The notes under the pieces: generated by a model
What the model was told of the DNA's origin: nothing
Seen by the model: the letters and a program-made list of their open reading frames with translations, nothing else
The model's database searches: none
Assembly: GCA_005879255.1 (NCBI GenBank)
Contig: VBKY01000089.1
Coordinates: 1-24,697, forward strand
Direction of reading: 5' to 3'
Origin: Deltaproteobacteria bacterium
GTDB lineage: Bacteria > Desulfobacterota_B > Binatia > UBA9968
Length of the DNA stretch: 24,697 nucleotides
Made by a program: the position numbers and the translations under genes
Shown here: positions 1-8,509 of the stretch, one piece after another
How positions within the stretch are numbered: the first letter of the stretch is position 1
Layout: each line of letters starts with the position of its first letter

Positions 1-106
1 GTCCGTTGAGCTGGAGATCGTTGCGCAGAATGTAAAGCAGCGGGGTTTCCGGATCCGCATCGACGACCTGACTCTTGCCATTCACCTTGAGTGGAATTCG
101 CGCCAT
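1..106 (-). CDS. (2Fe-2S)-binding small subunit of a xanthine dehydrogenase/isoquinoline oxidoreductase-type enzyme, 5' end only
   Basis: Only the first 35 codons are in the window; the gene continues beyond position 1. The peptide starts MARIPLKVNGKSQVVDADPE and continues with TPLLYILRND, which is the typical beginning of the plant-type ferredoxin domain in the small subunit of molybdenum hydroxylases (IorA, CoxS and XdhC-like proteins). Such subunits pass electrons from the molybdopterin subunit through two 2Fe-2S clusters. The first cluster's cysteines would follow just after the visible part, so they cannot be checked. The ATG at 106 is supported by an AAGGAGG ribosome binding site at 112-118. 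The family call is from sequence resemblance; the substrate cannot be told. Confidence 0.75.
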   Translation of the reverse strand, partial: MARIPLKVNGKSQVVDADPETPLLYILRNDLQLNG

Positions 107-288
107 CGCAGCCTCCTTCGATTGCGCACTTAGAGCCCGATGTGAATTGATAACGCAGAACCTACGCCGCCTATTACAGTCATGTAAGCGGGGGAAGTCA
201 AGTCGTGGCTTGCAGTTTTTATTCCCGTGAGCGCAGCAGGTAGCTATGTCGGTGAGCGAGACTGGACGCGTCAGCGCGCCGGCATGGA

Positions 289-1560
289 TCAAGCTGTGGG
301 CAATTGTTTAGCTTCTTCTTTCACGAACGACAGCAGGACCATGCCGGCTACATAGGTCGACGCCGCGAGCAGAAACGCCGGCGTGAAGCCGTAATTTTGC
401 ATCACGTAGCCGACGATCAAGGTCCAAATGGGCCCGGAGATGCAGCCCACGAAGTAGTAGATCGAAAAAGCCGCATCGGTCAATTCGTCGCGGGCGAAGT
501 CGCTGATCATCGTTTGGGTCAGCGAGCTGCGGGCTTCGACCACGCTGCCGTAGAGAATCAGATTCAAATAAAATAACAGGCCGAGGGACGTCTGATAGGC
601 GAGCCAAACGGTCATGATCGCCGACAACAAAAGCGTGATCTGGGTTACCGTGGCGCGGCGAGCGAAACGGTCCGAGATCCAGGCGATGGCGAGCGGCCCG
701 ACGAGACCGGCGCCCTGTAACACGGTCAAAAACAAGCCTCCGACCGAGGCGCTTACGGCGAAACGCTCCATGAAGAACGGCACGAGATACGTAAGGTTGA
801 TGCCGCTGCCTCGTCCGGCGGCGCCCACCATCAAAACGAGCGAGGTAAAAAGAATATTGCGGTTTTTCAGGCAGGCACGGTAGGCGTCGATGTTCGCCTT
901 GAAGTTGCCCTTGCGGTCTCTGGTTTCGTCGGCCGCGGAAGCATGTTCGCGCACCAGGAAAAGCGTGAGCCCCATGACCAGACTCGGAATGCCGAAAACG
1001 ACAAAGGCCGTTTGCCAACCCATGTAAAGCAGCGCGATGGACGCCAAGCCTGGGCCGATGAACGAGCCGAAGCTTCCGGCAGAATGGTGAAACGTGAGCG
1101 CCCAGCCGCGGGCCTTGGGAAAAAATCGCGCCAAGATACTTGCTCCGAGCGGATGCTGCGGGCTCGAGCCCGCATCGATGGCGACGCGGGCGACCAAGAG
1201 TTGCGAATAGTTGCCGACAAAAAACTGCGAGATCGCGGAGACACCGACGATCACATTGCCGGTTCCGAGAATCACCGAGCGTTTGAAGAAACCGGTGATC
1301 AGACCGTAGATCACCTGAAGCCCTTGGCCGACGAAATTGGAAATTGCTGAAAGCGCGCCGAGCTGAAGGAGGCCAAAGCCCAGCTCCTTCATCATCACCG
1401 GAAAGATGACCGAAGTAATACTGTACTGAAGATGATTGAGCGTGTGACAAGTGCTGATCAAACTCAAAGCGAGACGTCTTTGCCGAAGACTGGCTTCGAG
1501 AGTCGGCGTGTCAGAAGACGCTGTCGCCGCTGCCGTGATGGAAGTTGTTTGATCACTCAT
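289..1560 (-). CDS. MFS transporter, 12-TM type, substrate unknown
   Basis: A 423-residue protein with the hydrophobic periodicity of a 12-segment major facilitator. The N-terminal ~30 residues are polar, rich in Ser, Thr and Ala, and cytoplasmic in character. The first membrane segments follow, with the phrase LNHLQYSITSVIFPVMMKEL in the first segment and loop. A long polar stretch near residues 205-225 (REHASAADETRDRKG) is the usual central cytoplasmic loop between the two six-helix halves. The style recalls sugar- or drug-efflux MFS proteins such as the fosmidomycin-resistance type, but I cannot assign a substrate. The start at 1560 has no clear Shine-Dalgarno. It lies 182 bases from the 2Fe-2S gene on the same strand, probably as a separate unit. 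Confidence 0.88.
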   Translation of the reverse strand: MSDQTTSITAAATASSDTPTLEASLRQRRLALSLISTCHTLNHLQYSITSVIFPVMMKELGFGLLQLGALSAISNFVGQGLQVIYGLITGFFKRSVILGTGNVIVGVSAISQFFVGNYSQLLVARVAIDAGSSPQHPLGASILARFFPKARGWALTFHHSAGSFGSFIGPGLASIALLYMGWQTAFVVFGIPSLVMGLTLFLVREHASAADETRDRKGNFKANIDAYRACLKNRNILFTSLVLMVGAAGRGSGINLTYLVPFFMERFAVSASVGGLFLTVLQGAGLVGPLAIAWISDRFARRATVTQITLLLSAIMTVWLAYQTSLGLLFYLNLILYGSVVEARSSLTQTMISDFARDELTDAAFSIYYFVGCISGPIWTLIVGYVMQNYGFTPAFLLAASTYVAGMVLLSFVKEEAKQLPTA

Positions 1561-1580
1561 CGTGGTCTAACACATCGGGG

Positions 1581-1612
1581 TGTTGGAATATTGGAACCAT
1601 GGAGTGTTGCAT
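1581..1612. repeat. degenerate 8-base tandem repeat (TGGA core)
   Basis: Four consecutive octamers read tgttggaa, tattggaa, ccatggag and tgttgcat. A TGGA core recurs every eight bases and the other four positions vary. The array lies in the 149-base gap between the two MFS genes. It resembles the cleaner TGGAGTNN array at 4441-4472, so both appear to belong to one family of intergenic repeats. No function is evident. Confidence 0.5.
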
Positions 1613-1657
1613 CTTCTGTACAAGGTGATGGTGTTACCTGTCAACGGCGACGTGATG

Positions 1658-1685
1658 GTTTCGGGTTTCGGGTCTCGCGTCTCGA
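1658..1685. repeat. degenerate 7-base tandem repeat (GTYTCGN)
   Basis: Four tandem heptamers read gtttcgg, gtttcgg, gtctcgc and gtctcga, followed by a partial gtccgat. The period is exactly seven bases. Positions 3 and 7 vary and the TCG core is fixed. It lies just past the stop codon of the downstream-facing DHA2 transporter gene and could affect its 3' end, but it is not an evident terminator hairpin. Confidence 0.55.
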
Positions 1686-1709
1686 GTCCGATTCAAGCCT
1701 GAGCGCTCA

Positions 1710-3299
1710 TCAGTCAGCACTTTGACGCCTCGGGGCCATTTTAGCTGGCGTATCTTTCGACATAAAAAAACTTGCAGCCACGCCCAAAAGCATGAGCGCG
1801 AAACCTGTGAGAAACGAGTACCAGATGGCGTCGGCAAGAATCGCGATGAGTCTAGGCAAGATCGACGATGGAATTTGCGCGCGCGTAGCAGGCTCTAACA
1901 AATTTTGCGGATGAGTCAATTTATCGAGCAATGCGGCGGAAAGACTGCCTCGTGAAAGTTGATTTAGCCCGCGCTGCATCTGATGCAACAGTACGGTTCC
2001 CATCAGACTTACGGCGAAGGCGCCGCCGAAGGTTCTAAAAAGCATAAGCGTCGATGTGGCGACGCCGATGCGATGATGCGATACCGAGTTTTGCACCGCG
2101 ACCAACGTGGTGAGATTTACCATGCCCATGCCGGTGCCGATTAGCGTTCCGCTGACGGCGACCCAAACCACACTCAGATTCGACTTGAAAGCGACAAACA
2201 GGCTGTAGCCCAGGGCCAACAGAATCATACCCGCCGTAGCGGATGCGCGATAGCCGACCCGATTAAGCGCTTGCCCGGCGATCAAGCTTCCGGCCGTCCA
2301 TGCTACGCTCAGGAACAACAGCACCATGCCGGCGCGCGAAGCGGTGAGTCCGGTGACACCCTGCAGATAAAGCGGCAAGTAACTGATGGCGCCAAACACA
2401 CCCATGGAGGCCAGCGTGCCGACGACGGCTGAGGTTGTAAACAGGCTCGACTTGAATAGATCCAGCGGTACGATCGGTTCAGCGGCTCGACGCTCGATAA
2501 CGTAGAAGACCATCAAAAAGAAAATACCGAGGGCGATAATCCCGAGAACGGCGAGGTTGAGCGACTGCGCGGCATGGGAGCTGCGAGAAAGAGCATAAAA
2601 GAGAAGCATGAGCGCCGCGAGCAACGTGAAAGTTCCTGCGAAGTCCAGTCGGTGCGCGCGACGTTCTTGGCCGGACTCTTTAAGTCCGACGACGATGAGA
2701 GCGACTGCAACCGCGGTGATCGGTAGATTGACAAAAAATGCCCAGCGCCAGCTCCAGTGCTCGACGATAATACCGCCGGCAACGGGTCCGAGGATCGATG
2801 CGACGCCCCAGATGCCGCTGATGATGCCCTGTATTTTGGCGCGTTCTTCAGGTCGATAAAGAATTCCGACGACGATAAATGATAGCGCGTAGATCGCGCC
2901 GCCACCGAGCCCTTGAATGGCGCGGAAGAGTATCAATGCTTCCATGCTTTGCGCCCCGCCGCACAACATTGAGCCGAGCACGAAGATACCGATGCCGATC
3001 AGCATCAGTCGCCGTTGGCTGTAGAGATCGGAGAGTTTGCCGAAGAGCGGCGTGGTGAGCGCGGAGGTGAGCATGTAAATGGAAAAGACCCAGCTGTAGA
3101 GCTCCAACCCGCCGAGTTTGGCAACGATGGTCGGCATCGCGGTGCTGACGATCGTCGCGTCGATGGCGAACAGAAAAATCGCCAGCATGACTCCGGCGGC
3201 GGCGAGTTGTCGTTTGGCAGCGGCTGGCAGAGAGGTGGTGCGCGGAGCGTTCAGGTTGCTTTGATCCATCGAATGAAGCGTCGAAGCGTCTTGGATCAT
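1710..3299 (-). CDS. DHA2-family MFS multidrug efflux transporter (EmrB/QacA type, 14 TM)
   Basis: About 529 residues from the ATG at 3299, the usual length of 14-helix DHA2 drug:proton antiporters. The first helix carries LFAIDATIVSTAMPTI, the hallmark D-x-T-I-V helix of EmrB/QacA proteins. Motif C is visible as LGPVAGGIIVEHWSWRWAFF, leading into the VNLPI phrase also typical of the family. The conserved motif-A loop appears as LFGKLSDLYSQRRLM. The product is an inner-membrane exporter of toxic compounds, but its substrate cannot be told. The open frame extends to a TTG at 3332 with no ribosome binding site. ATG codons at 3299 and 3269 are both plausible, so the start is uncertain. The gene is divergent from the solute-binding protein gene, with a shared promoter region of about 120 bases. 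Confidence 0.9.
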   Translation of the reverse strand: MIQDASTLHSMDQSNLNAPRTTSLPAAAKRQLAAAGVMLAIFLFAIDATIVSTAMPTIVAKLGGLELYSWVFSIYMLTSALTTPLFGKLSDLYSQRRLMLIGIGIFVLGSMLCGGAQSMEALILFRAIQGLGGGAIYALSFIVVGILYRPEERAKIQGIISGIWGVASILGPVAGGIIVEHWSWRWAFFVNLPITAVAVALIVVGLKESGQERRAHRLDFAGTFTLLAALMLLFYALSRSSHAAQSLNLAVLGIIALGIFFLMVFYVIERRAAEPIVPLDLFKSSLFTTSAVVGTLASMGVFGAISYLPLYLQGVTGLTASRAGMVLLFLSVAWTAGSLIAGQALNRVGYRASATAGMILLALGYSLFVAFKSNLSVVWVAVSGTLIGTGMGMVNLTTLVAVQNSVSHHRIGVATSTLMLFRTFGGAFAVSLMGTVLLHQMQRGLNQLSRGSLSAALLDKLTHPQNLLEPATRAQIPSSILPRLIAILADAIWYSFLTGFALMLLGVAASFFMSKDTPAKMAPRRQSAD

Positions 3300-3420
3300 C
3301 AGTTGAACTAGTTCGGTCGGAGAGTCAAGCAAGGAAAGGAGAACATTTCGACAACGGCTGTCCGCGTTGACAGCTATTCGCCATCAGCGATAGAAACTTG
3401 CTTTCATGGTGGAGGAAAGA

Positions 3421-4433
3421 ATGATCGAAAGAGATAGTAAACTCATGGCCTCCATGCTGCTGGTATTGATCGTGCTGACTGCGCCCCGGTTCGCGATGGC
3501 CGAATTGGCACTGGACATTATTGACGGCGCGAGAAAGGAAGGCGAAGTGGTTTTCTATGGCGCGGTCGCCGTCAACATTTCTAAGCGCATCACGGACCTA
3601 TTCGAAAAAAAATATGGCATAGCGGTGAAACACTGGCGCGGCGATGCCACTGAGATTGTCAACCGCGTGGTTACCGAAGCACGTGCGGGCCGGCCGACGT
3701 TCGACGTGACACTAGGCAATGAAGCCGTCATGCAGGCTCTGGACGAGAAAAATATTCTTGCGGTTTTCGATCCTCCCGCAGCCAAAGGCTATCCGAGACA
3801 GTTTCGCGATCCAGATATGAGAATGACCGCATGGCGCGTGCTGCCATATGGGATTAACTATAACTATCAAAACCTAAGAGCCGAAGATGCGCCCAGGACT
3901 TACGAGGACTTGCTGCTACAAAGTGGAAGGGAAAATTCGGCATTGCCAATCCCGGTATTCATGTCACCACGTTGCAGTTCGTATTGAGCTTGGAAAAACT
4001 CTACGGGGCCAAATGGCTCAAGTTGGTCGAAGGTTGGTCGAAGCAGGAGCCTCGGTTGGGGCGCAGTTTGGCCGATTTGATACAGCCAATGACCTCAGGT
4101 GAAATCCCCGTGGCGATCGGCTATATCAAGGATAAATTCCAATATCCCGGTCCCATCGAATACGTGCGCGCCGCCAAATATCTCGCTTCTGTCGGTTTCA
4201 TCGCCATCAATCGCCAAGCGCCGCGCCCAAATGCCGCCAAATTGTTCACCGACTTTTTTCTGGGCGCCGAACCGCAACGCATTTTCGGCGAGACGGGGGA
4301 GTATGTTTTTCATCCGGAAGTCGACCATAAGTTCAAAAAAGACATCAGGGACGACCAGATCATCGTCATGTGTCTGCCGCGTAGCGAAGAAATGGAGAGT
4401 TGGAGCAGAAAATTCAGGGAAATGTTCAGATAG
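3421..4433 (+). pseudogene. ABC-type extracellular solute-binding protein, interrupted by a single-base frameshift
   Basis: The ATG at 3421 follows a good GGAGG site (3411-3415). A signal peptide of about 27 residues ends at the AMA/ELALD junction, so the product would be periplasmic. It resembles iron- or polyamine-type binding proteins (SBP_bac_6/8 families), with phrases such as EGEVVFYGAV and GRPTFDVTLGN. The first frame ends at 3987 in an unrelated tail. Reading one frame over from about 3921 restores PKWKGKFGIANPGIHVTT, a standard continuation, and runs cleanly to the stop at 4433. One base, most simply a C in a proline codon, is missing near 3918-3921. Repaired, the protein would be about 338 residues, normal for the family. 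No permease or ATPase gene is adjacent. It could be a real pseudogene or a sequencing indel. Confidence 0.85.
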
Positions 4434-4440
4434 GAAAAAC

Positions 4441-4503
4441 TGGAGTGATGGAGTAATGGAGTGTTGGAGTACTGAGATTCAAAGCCAACACTCCAGTACT
4501 CCA
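4441..4503. repeat. TGGAGTNN octamer array forming an imperfect inverted repeat
   Basis: Positions 4441-4472 hold four octamers: tggagtga, tggagtaa, tggagtgt and tggagtac. The segment 4449-4467 is repeated in inverse orientation at 4485-4503 with 18 of 19 bases matching and a 17-base spacer. The RNA could form a long hairpin after the solute-binding protein gene. No run of T follows, so it is not a classic intrinsic terminator and looks more like a REP-type or mobile palindromic element. Confidence 0.8.
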
Positions 4504-4524
4504 AGTTAGAGTTTGAGGTGCGGA

Positions 4525-5310
4525 ATGTTTGAACTGGCTAAAATACCTTTTCCCGAAGTTGATCGGCTGGCAAAATCGGGCTGCGCCCTAGTCATCCTGC
4601 CGGTCGGTGTTGTTGAAGAACACGGCGCGCATCTGCCGCTCGGAGTGGATTCCTTTACGGCTGAAGCTTACGCGGCGTCTACGGCGCCGCACCTTGAAGA
4701 AGCCGGATACGAAGTCGTCGTTGCGCCGACGATCAATTATGGGGTGGCGCGCGCGGCGATCGATTTTCCAGGGACTCTATCGCTCGAGCCCGAGACTTTG
4801 CGCTCGATGGTTGTGGAAATCGGGCGCTCGCTGTCGCGGCATGGGCTCAGTCGCTTGGTCATTCTCAATGGCCACCGCGATAAGCACCATATGAAAGCGC
4901 TGGATGACGCGCGGAAAATCCTCGTCGAAGAGAAAGCAGCGCAAGTTCTTTGTGTCGGATTCGCTCACGATGACGAGATAACCGGGGCGTGCTATCGCGA
5001 GGGCGTCAGGCAATTTTACAGAAGTCCGCGGCCCGATCGTGAAGGTCATGCCGGAGAGTCGGAAACATCCGTGGCACTGCACGCATTTCCACAAACGGTT
5101 AAACATCAGATCATTCCACAACTCGAACCGAACTTCGATTACGACGTGGAAGCGTTTCGAAACGAGACGAAAGACTACTGGAGTATCAGCGGCGGCCGCG
5201 GTTACTTTGGCTGGCCCCAGGCAGCGACAGCGGAGACGGGGAAGCAGCTCATCGCTGTCCGCGGTAAGAACATCGCGCAGGTGATACTGAAGGCGTGGGG
5301 GGCCGCTTAG
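4525..5310 (+). CDS. creatininase-family metal-dependent amidohydrolase
   Basis: A 261-residue protein of typical creatininase-family length. The metal-binding motifs are intact: EEHGAHLPLGVD near residues 31-42 (expected ligands E31, H33 and D42), NGHRD at 115-119 (H117 and an acidic D119 where many members have Glu) and HAGESETS at 175-182. Family members hydrolyse cyclic amides such as creatinine or act on formamidopyrimidine-type compounds, usually with two divalent metals in the cytoplasm. The substrate here is unknown. The ATG at 4525 is preferred over the upstream in-frame TTG (4513) because GAGGTG lies just before it. The gene follows the solute-binding protein in the same direction after the repeat, a pairing that may reflect uptake and hydrolysis of one compound, though this is only inference. 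Confidence 0.9.
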   Translation: MFELAKIPFPEVDRLAKSGCALVILPVGVVEEHGAHLPLGVDSFTAEAYAASTAPHLEEAGYEVVVAPTINYGVARAAIDFPGTLSLEPETLRSMVVEIGRSLSRHGLSRLVILNGHRDKHHMKALDDARKILVEEKAAQVLCVGFAHDDEITGACYREGVRQFYRSPRPDREGHAGESETSVALHAFPQTVKHQIIPQLEPNFDYDVEAFRNETKDYWSISGGRGYFGWPQAATAETGKQLIAVRGKNIAQVILKAWGAA

Positions 5311-5932
5311 CAAAACAACTTCTAAATCTTAGCATAAGGCCCGTAAGGATGGCGCGGTATCCATACGCCGATACCCATTCCGCTCCCGATCGGTCTGCTC
5401 TCAAGGGATCCTACGACCGGTGGCGAGAATTAATTTTAGATTGCTGAAAATATTCCAGCCGAGGCGCGTCGAAAGTCCGACAATCCGTGTACACCGATGG
5501 TCCTTGACCAATAAGGAAACAAAGAATATAAGCGAGAGGTTTGATCGACGAGCGAACCAGGGAAAGCTGGCGCCAACCCCCAGTTGCCGAGCAAGAGATA
5601 GAAGTTCTTCGACAATGTCCGAGGCAACGGCGCTCTTGTTGAGCCTCGCAACCGGCGGAGCTATGCTTCAAATAAGCCGGGGTCTTCAATTTCCTTCGCG
5701 TATTCTGCCTGTTTGGTTCCCGCCTTCTGTTTAGAGTAGAAGCGCTCTCACAGCTTATTGCAATCCTTGGTTATCTAAGCTTCAGGTCCGATGTACTCAA
5801 GCCTAGAAATGCCGCCTAAAATAAGAACCAGATGGATCGTGAATTGTGCTTTTGTCACCTTCATGAACAACATAAACAAAGAGCCGGCAACCTGTAGCCT
5901 CGCATTCATATGTTATGGAAGTAACAAACAAA
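5311..5932. other. gene-poor intergenic region before the glycan locus
   Basis: This stretch of about 620 bases has no reading frame I can support on either strand. The short frames seen there have low complexity or lack start codons, and no tRNA-like fold was noticed. From about 5760 onward it becomes more AT-rich, and it probably contains the promoter and leader of the glycan operon starting at 5933. No JUMPStart/ops motif was recognised. Confidence 0.6.
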
Positions 5933-7009
5933 ATGAAAAAGTCTATTAGAATCGCCACTGTGTACAGGAAAGATTTGTTAGATAATTTCTTTCCATCTGA
6001 CATGAGTTTGGTCAGATGGTTAAAGATCTCTGAATCATTGGCGGATATAGGATTTAACGTTGACATGATCGTCAATGCAAAATCTGGCTTGATTCAGAAG
6101 GCTCCTAATCTAAGGTATGTCCCCTATTGCCGCGTCGACTGGAGCCAGTATGACATCATAAAGACCCTTTTCCACGAGGGGTTTGAATCGCTTTGTAGCG
6201 AGGGACAAGACAACCATCCGTTCATCATCAGCAAACTAGGCTCGGTGGTTGGAAATCACGATGGCACGGAAGGCGTGCATTTTTTTAATGAAGAAAGAGA
6301 GGAACTGTTTGAAACACAAAAAAAAATAGATCAAAAAGCCAAATACATAACAATTCTAACGGAGCCTAGTAAACGTTTATGGGAACGGGAATTTGGCGAG
6401 AAAACGAACATCCTGTTCGTTCCCACGGGCGTGGATAGAGAAATCCCTCCGCCGGGCAGAAATCCATACGGTGATCTCAGACAGAAGATTGCGGTCTACA
6501 TTGGCAATTTCTATGTAGACACCCAGAGAGATATAAATTTGCTTTGGCAACACAGACTGAACGTTTTAGGGAGTTTATTAAAAAAGAGCGGAATAAGGCT
6601 TTATCTTGTAGGACCTGGAAACGTGAGTCAACTGGATCCGAATTCTGTCGTGTACTTGGGGCCCATCGACAACAGCCGCATATGGGACTATCAATATTTC
6701 GCCGACGTAGGCATAGCATTGGCGCAAGGGAAAGTTCAGCACAATGAAAGCAGTAAAATTTATTATTACCTCAGGACAGGATTACCGGTAGTCAGTGAGG
6801 GTCCCATTCCGAATAACTATTTAATCAAAGAAACCAACCTCGGCTTAATCGCCGATTACGCGGACGATCAAGTGATGGCCGAAATGATCGAGGAAGCCGT
6901 TCATAAGAAATGGCATAAGAAGGATGCGATCAATTACATATTAAGCCATCACACCTGGCACAAGAGAGCCGAGGCTTATGAACGACTCATAGAAAAGCAT
7001 TTTTGCTAG
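5933..7009 (+). CDS. glycosyltransferase, GT-B fold (GT4-like)
   Basis: About 358 residues with two Rossmann-type halves. The linker region reads NILFVPTGVDREIPPPG, the usual place where GT4 enzymes start their C-terminal donor-binding domain. That domain shows IAVYIGNF, IRLYLVGPGN, VVYLGPI and finally NESSKIYYYLRTGLPVVSEG, the equivalent of the family's nucleotide-sugar-binding E-x7-E segment in modified form. It probably transfers a sugar from a nucleotide donor onto a growing glycan at the cytoplasmic face of the membrane; donor and acceptor are unknown. An in-frame ATG at 5915 is a second possible start, but MKKSIRIATVYRKD is the natural family beginning and GGAAG lies upstream. It is the first gene of the plus-strand glycan block and is AT-richer than the left-flank genes. 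Confidence 0.85.
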   Translation: MKKSIRIATVYRKDLLDNFFPSDMSLVRWLKISESLADIGFNVDMIVNAKSGLIQKAPNLRYVPYCRVDWSQYDIIKTLFHEGFESLCSEGQDNHPFIISKLGSVVGNHDGTEGVHFFNEEREELFETQKKIDQKAKYITILTEPSKRLWEREFGEKTNILFVPTGVDREIPPPGRNPYGDLRQKIAVYIGNFYVDTQRDINLLWQHRLNVLGSLLKKSGIRLYLVGPGNVSQLDPNSVVYLGPIDNSRIWDYQYFADVGIALAQGKVQHNESSKIYYYLRTGLPVVSEGPIPNNYLIKETNLGLIADYADDQVMAEMIEEAVHKKWHKKDAINYILSHHTWHKRAEAYERLIEKHFC

Positions 7010-7119
7010 CCGACGTAGTGTCTTGTCCTCCAAACCTTGCTGATAAGTCACCCTCCAGAGATTTTCTTGGGCTGACCCGGCAACCCGCAAGCCTGGCAAA
7101 TCCAAAGAGAGATATAATA

Positions 7120-8472
7120 ATGAAGTCTCCCTTAGTATCCTATTTCAGGCGAATTCCCGAAGCGAGAATAGAAGAGTTCCTTCGAAAAGGTTACAAAAAG
7201 AGACATTTTTTCCCACATAAAATTTATTACCTGCGAAAATGCGGACCGGATGGGTTTAAGCTCGCCAACTGGATGCAAGGACAATGCAATCTCGATCAGT
7301 TGTGGGAAATCGTAATCTATGCCGATAGCCCAGTAATCGACGAATTTCCGCAGGCACTGTTTTTCGATGACGATGTAATATGGCATCAACAGCAATTCGG
7401 TAAATCCGGCCAGGTAGCAACCGCGAATCTCGTGCGGGCAGGCAATAGCCTTTATTCTATGGTTCATATCTCGGATCTGGTTCAGAGAATATCGAGAAGA
7501 AGGGAATTCAAGACACGAATAGAAAATCGATTCAAAGGTTGGTCGCACATACTGCTGAATAGCATACTAAACTTCGCTATCGAAAATGATATCGCAACCA
7601 TCCACTCTCCCGTTTCCGATTGGGCGCTGGCGAATACGGATCCCAAGCGAACAGTTCAAAGGGAACTATTTGAAAGAGTCTATGATTGGTCCCTTCAACA
7701 AAATTTTGTTGCGCTGAGGGAAGGAAATTGGTGGACATGGAGTGTGGCTGAAAACAGGGATAGAGCTATTATTGCCGAACCTGGACAAGAGGTGTTGCAG
7801 AACGGGAAAATAGTCTGCGTCTGTCACGATATCGAAAGGGGTTTCGGCCACGTTGAAACGGATCCGGATTTTGCGGCGTTAGCTGACAAGACCTGTCCGA
7901 ATAATCTCCGGCAGATGCTTAGGATTGAAAAGGAACTAAGCGTGAAGGCCACATACAACGTACTCGGTTGCTTTATGAATGAAGTAAGAGCAACCATCGA
8001 GGCGGATGGTCACTGCGTTGCCTTTCATTCCTATGACCATAAGATCAATACCGATCAACTCCCTAACTGCAGGGAAATAGATTACAGGATAAAAGGGTAC
8101 AGACCCACGCAGTCAAAAATAACCGCTGAATTGACGGACGAAAATTTATGCTTTCACAACTTTGAATGGCTGGCCAGCTCTGCCTATTCGCTTGGGCTCA
8201 GTTCTCCCATCATGGAAAAGCGAATTGTTAAAATTCCGATCCGGTTTGATGATTTCGACCTCTACAAAGGAAAGGTCGACTTTGAAGGGTGGAGCCGGGA
8301 GGCAATAAACACCATCAACGAAAGTGATTTCGTCGCCTTTTGTTTGCATGATTGTTATGGATCTTTTTGGCTCCCACGCTATAAAGACTTTCTGGGGCAG
8401 ATTGTTCAATTCGGAAAGCTTAAAACGCTGAACGAAGTCAGCAACGAAGTTATTCTGGCCCATTCTGCATAG
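7120..8472 (+). CDS. polysaccharide deacetylase-like protein with a large uncharacterised N-terminal domain
   Basis: 450 residues from the ATG at 7120, preceded by a purine-rich AAAGAGAGA. The open frame runs back to 7003, but the extra 39 residues look non-coding. The C-terminal half resembles the NodB/CE4 fold: the first motif is CHDIERG (H236, D237), the metal-binding motif is HSYDH at 303-307, an arginine motif KGYRPTQ lies near 326-331, and FCLHDCYG (H410) is the last motif. CE4 enzymes remove acetyl groups from amino sugars using a divalent metal. The first ~225 residues are not recognised; a segment around 145-190 (HILLNSILNFAIENDIATIH, then SPVSDWALANTDP) looks globular. No signal peptide is seen, which suggests a cytoplasmic step acting on a lipid-linked or soluble sugar intermediate. 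The gene lies between glycosyltransferase genes in one direction. Confidence 0.8.
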   Translation: MKSPLVSYFRRIPEARIEEFLRKGYKKRHFFPHKIYYLRKCGPDGFKLANWMQGQCNLDQLWEIVIYADSPVIDEFPQALFFDDDVIWHQQQFGKSGQVATANLVRAGNSLYSMVHISDLVQRISRRREFKTRIENRFKGWSHILLNSILNFAIENDIATIHSPVSDWALANTDPKRTVQRELFERVYDWSLQQNFVALREGNWWTWSVAENRDRAIIAEPGQEVLQNGKIVCVCHDIERGFGHVETDPDFAALADKTCPNNLRQMLRIEKELSVKATYNVLGCFMNEVRATIEADGHCVAFHSYDHKINTDQLPNCREIDYRIKGYRPTQSKITAELTDENLCFHNFEWLASSAYSLGLSSPIMEKRIVKIPIRFDDFDLYKGKVDFEGWSREAINTINESDFVAFCLHDCYGSFWLPRYKDFLGQIVQFGKLKTLNEVSNEVILAHSA

Positions 8473-8509
8473 TAATTTCAGCGGGACACATCTTTCTAGG
8501 ATCAAAGTC

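Noticed and set aside
308..1450. 380-codon minus-strand frame inside the first MFS gene
   Set aside because: It is Arg- and Pro-rich without domain character, and the overlapping frame gives a convincing 12-helix transporter.
4777..5313. 178-codon frame antisense to the creatininase gene
   Set aside because: It has no family features, and the sense strand carries all creatininase metal-binding motifs.
5411..5690. Minus-strand frames in the gap before the glycan island, one reading somewhat protein-like (IVEELLSLARQLG)
   Set aside because: That frame has no start codon and is short, and the other frames there look random. At most a decayed remnant, so no gene is called.
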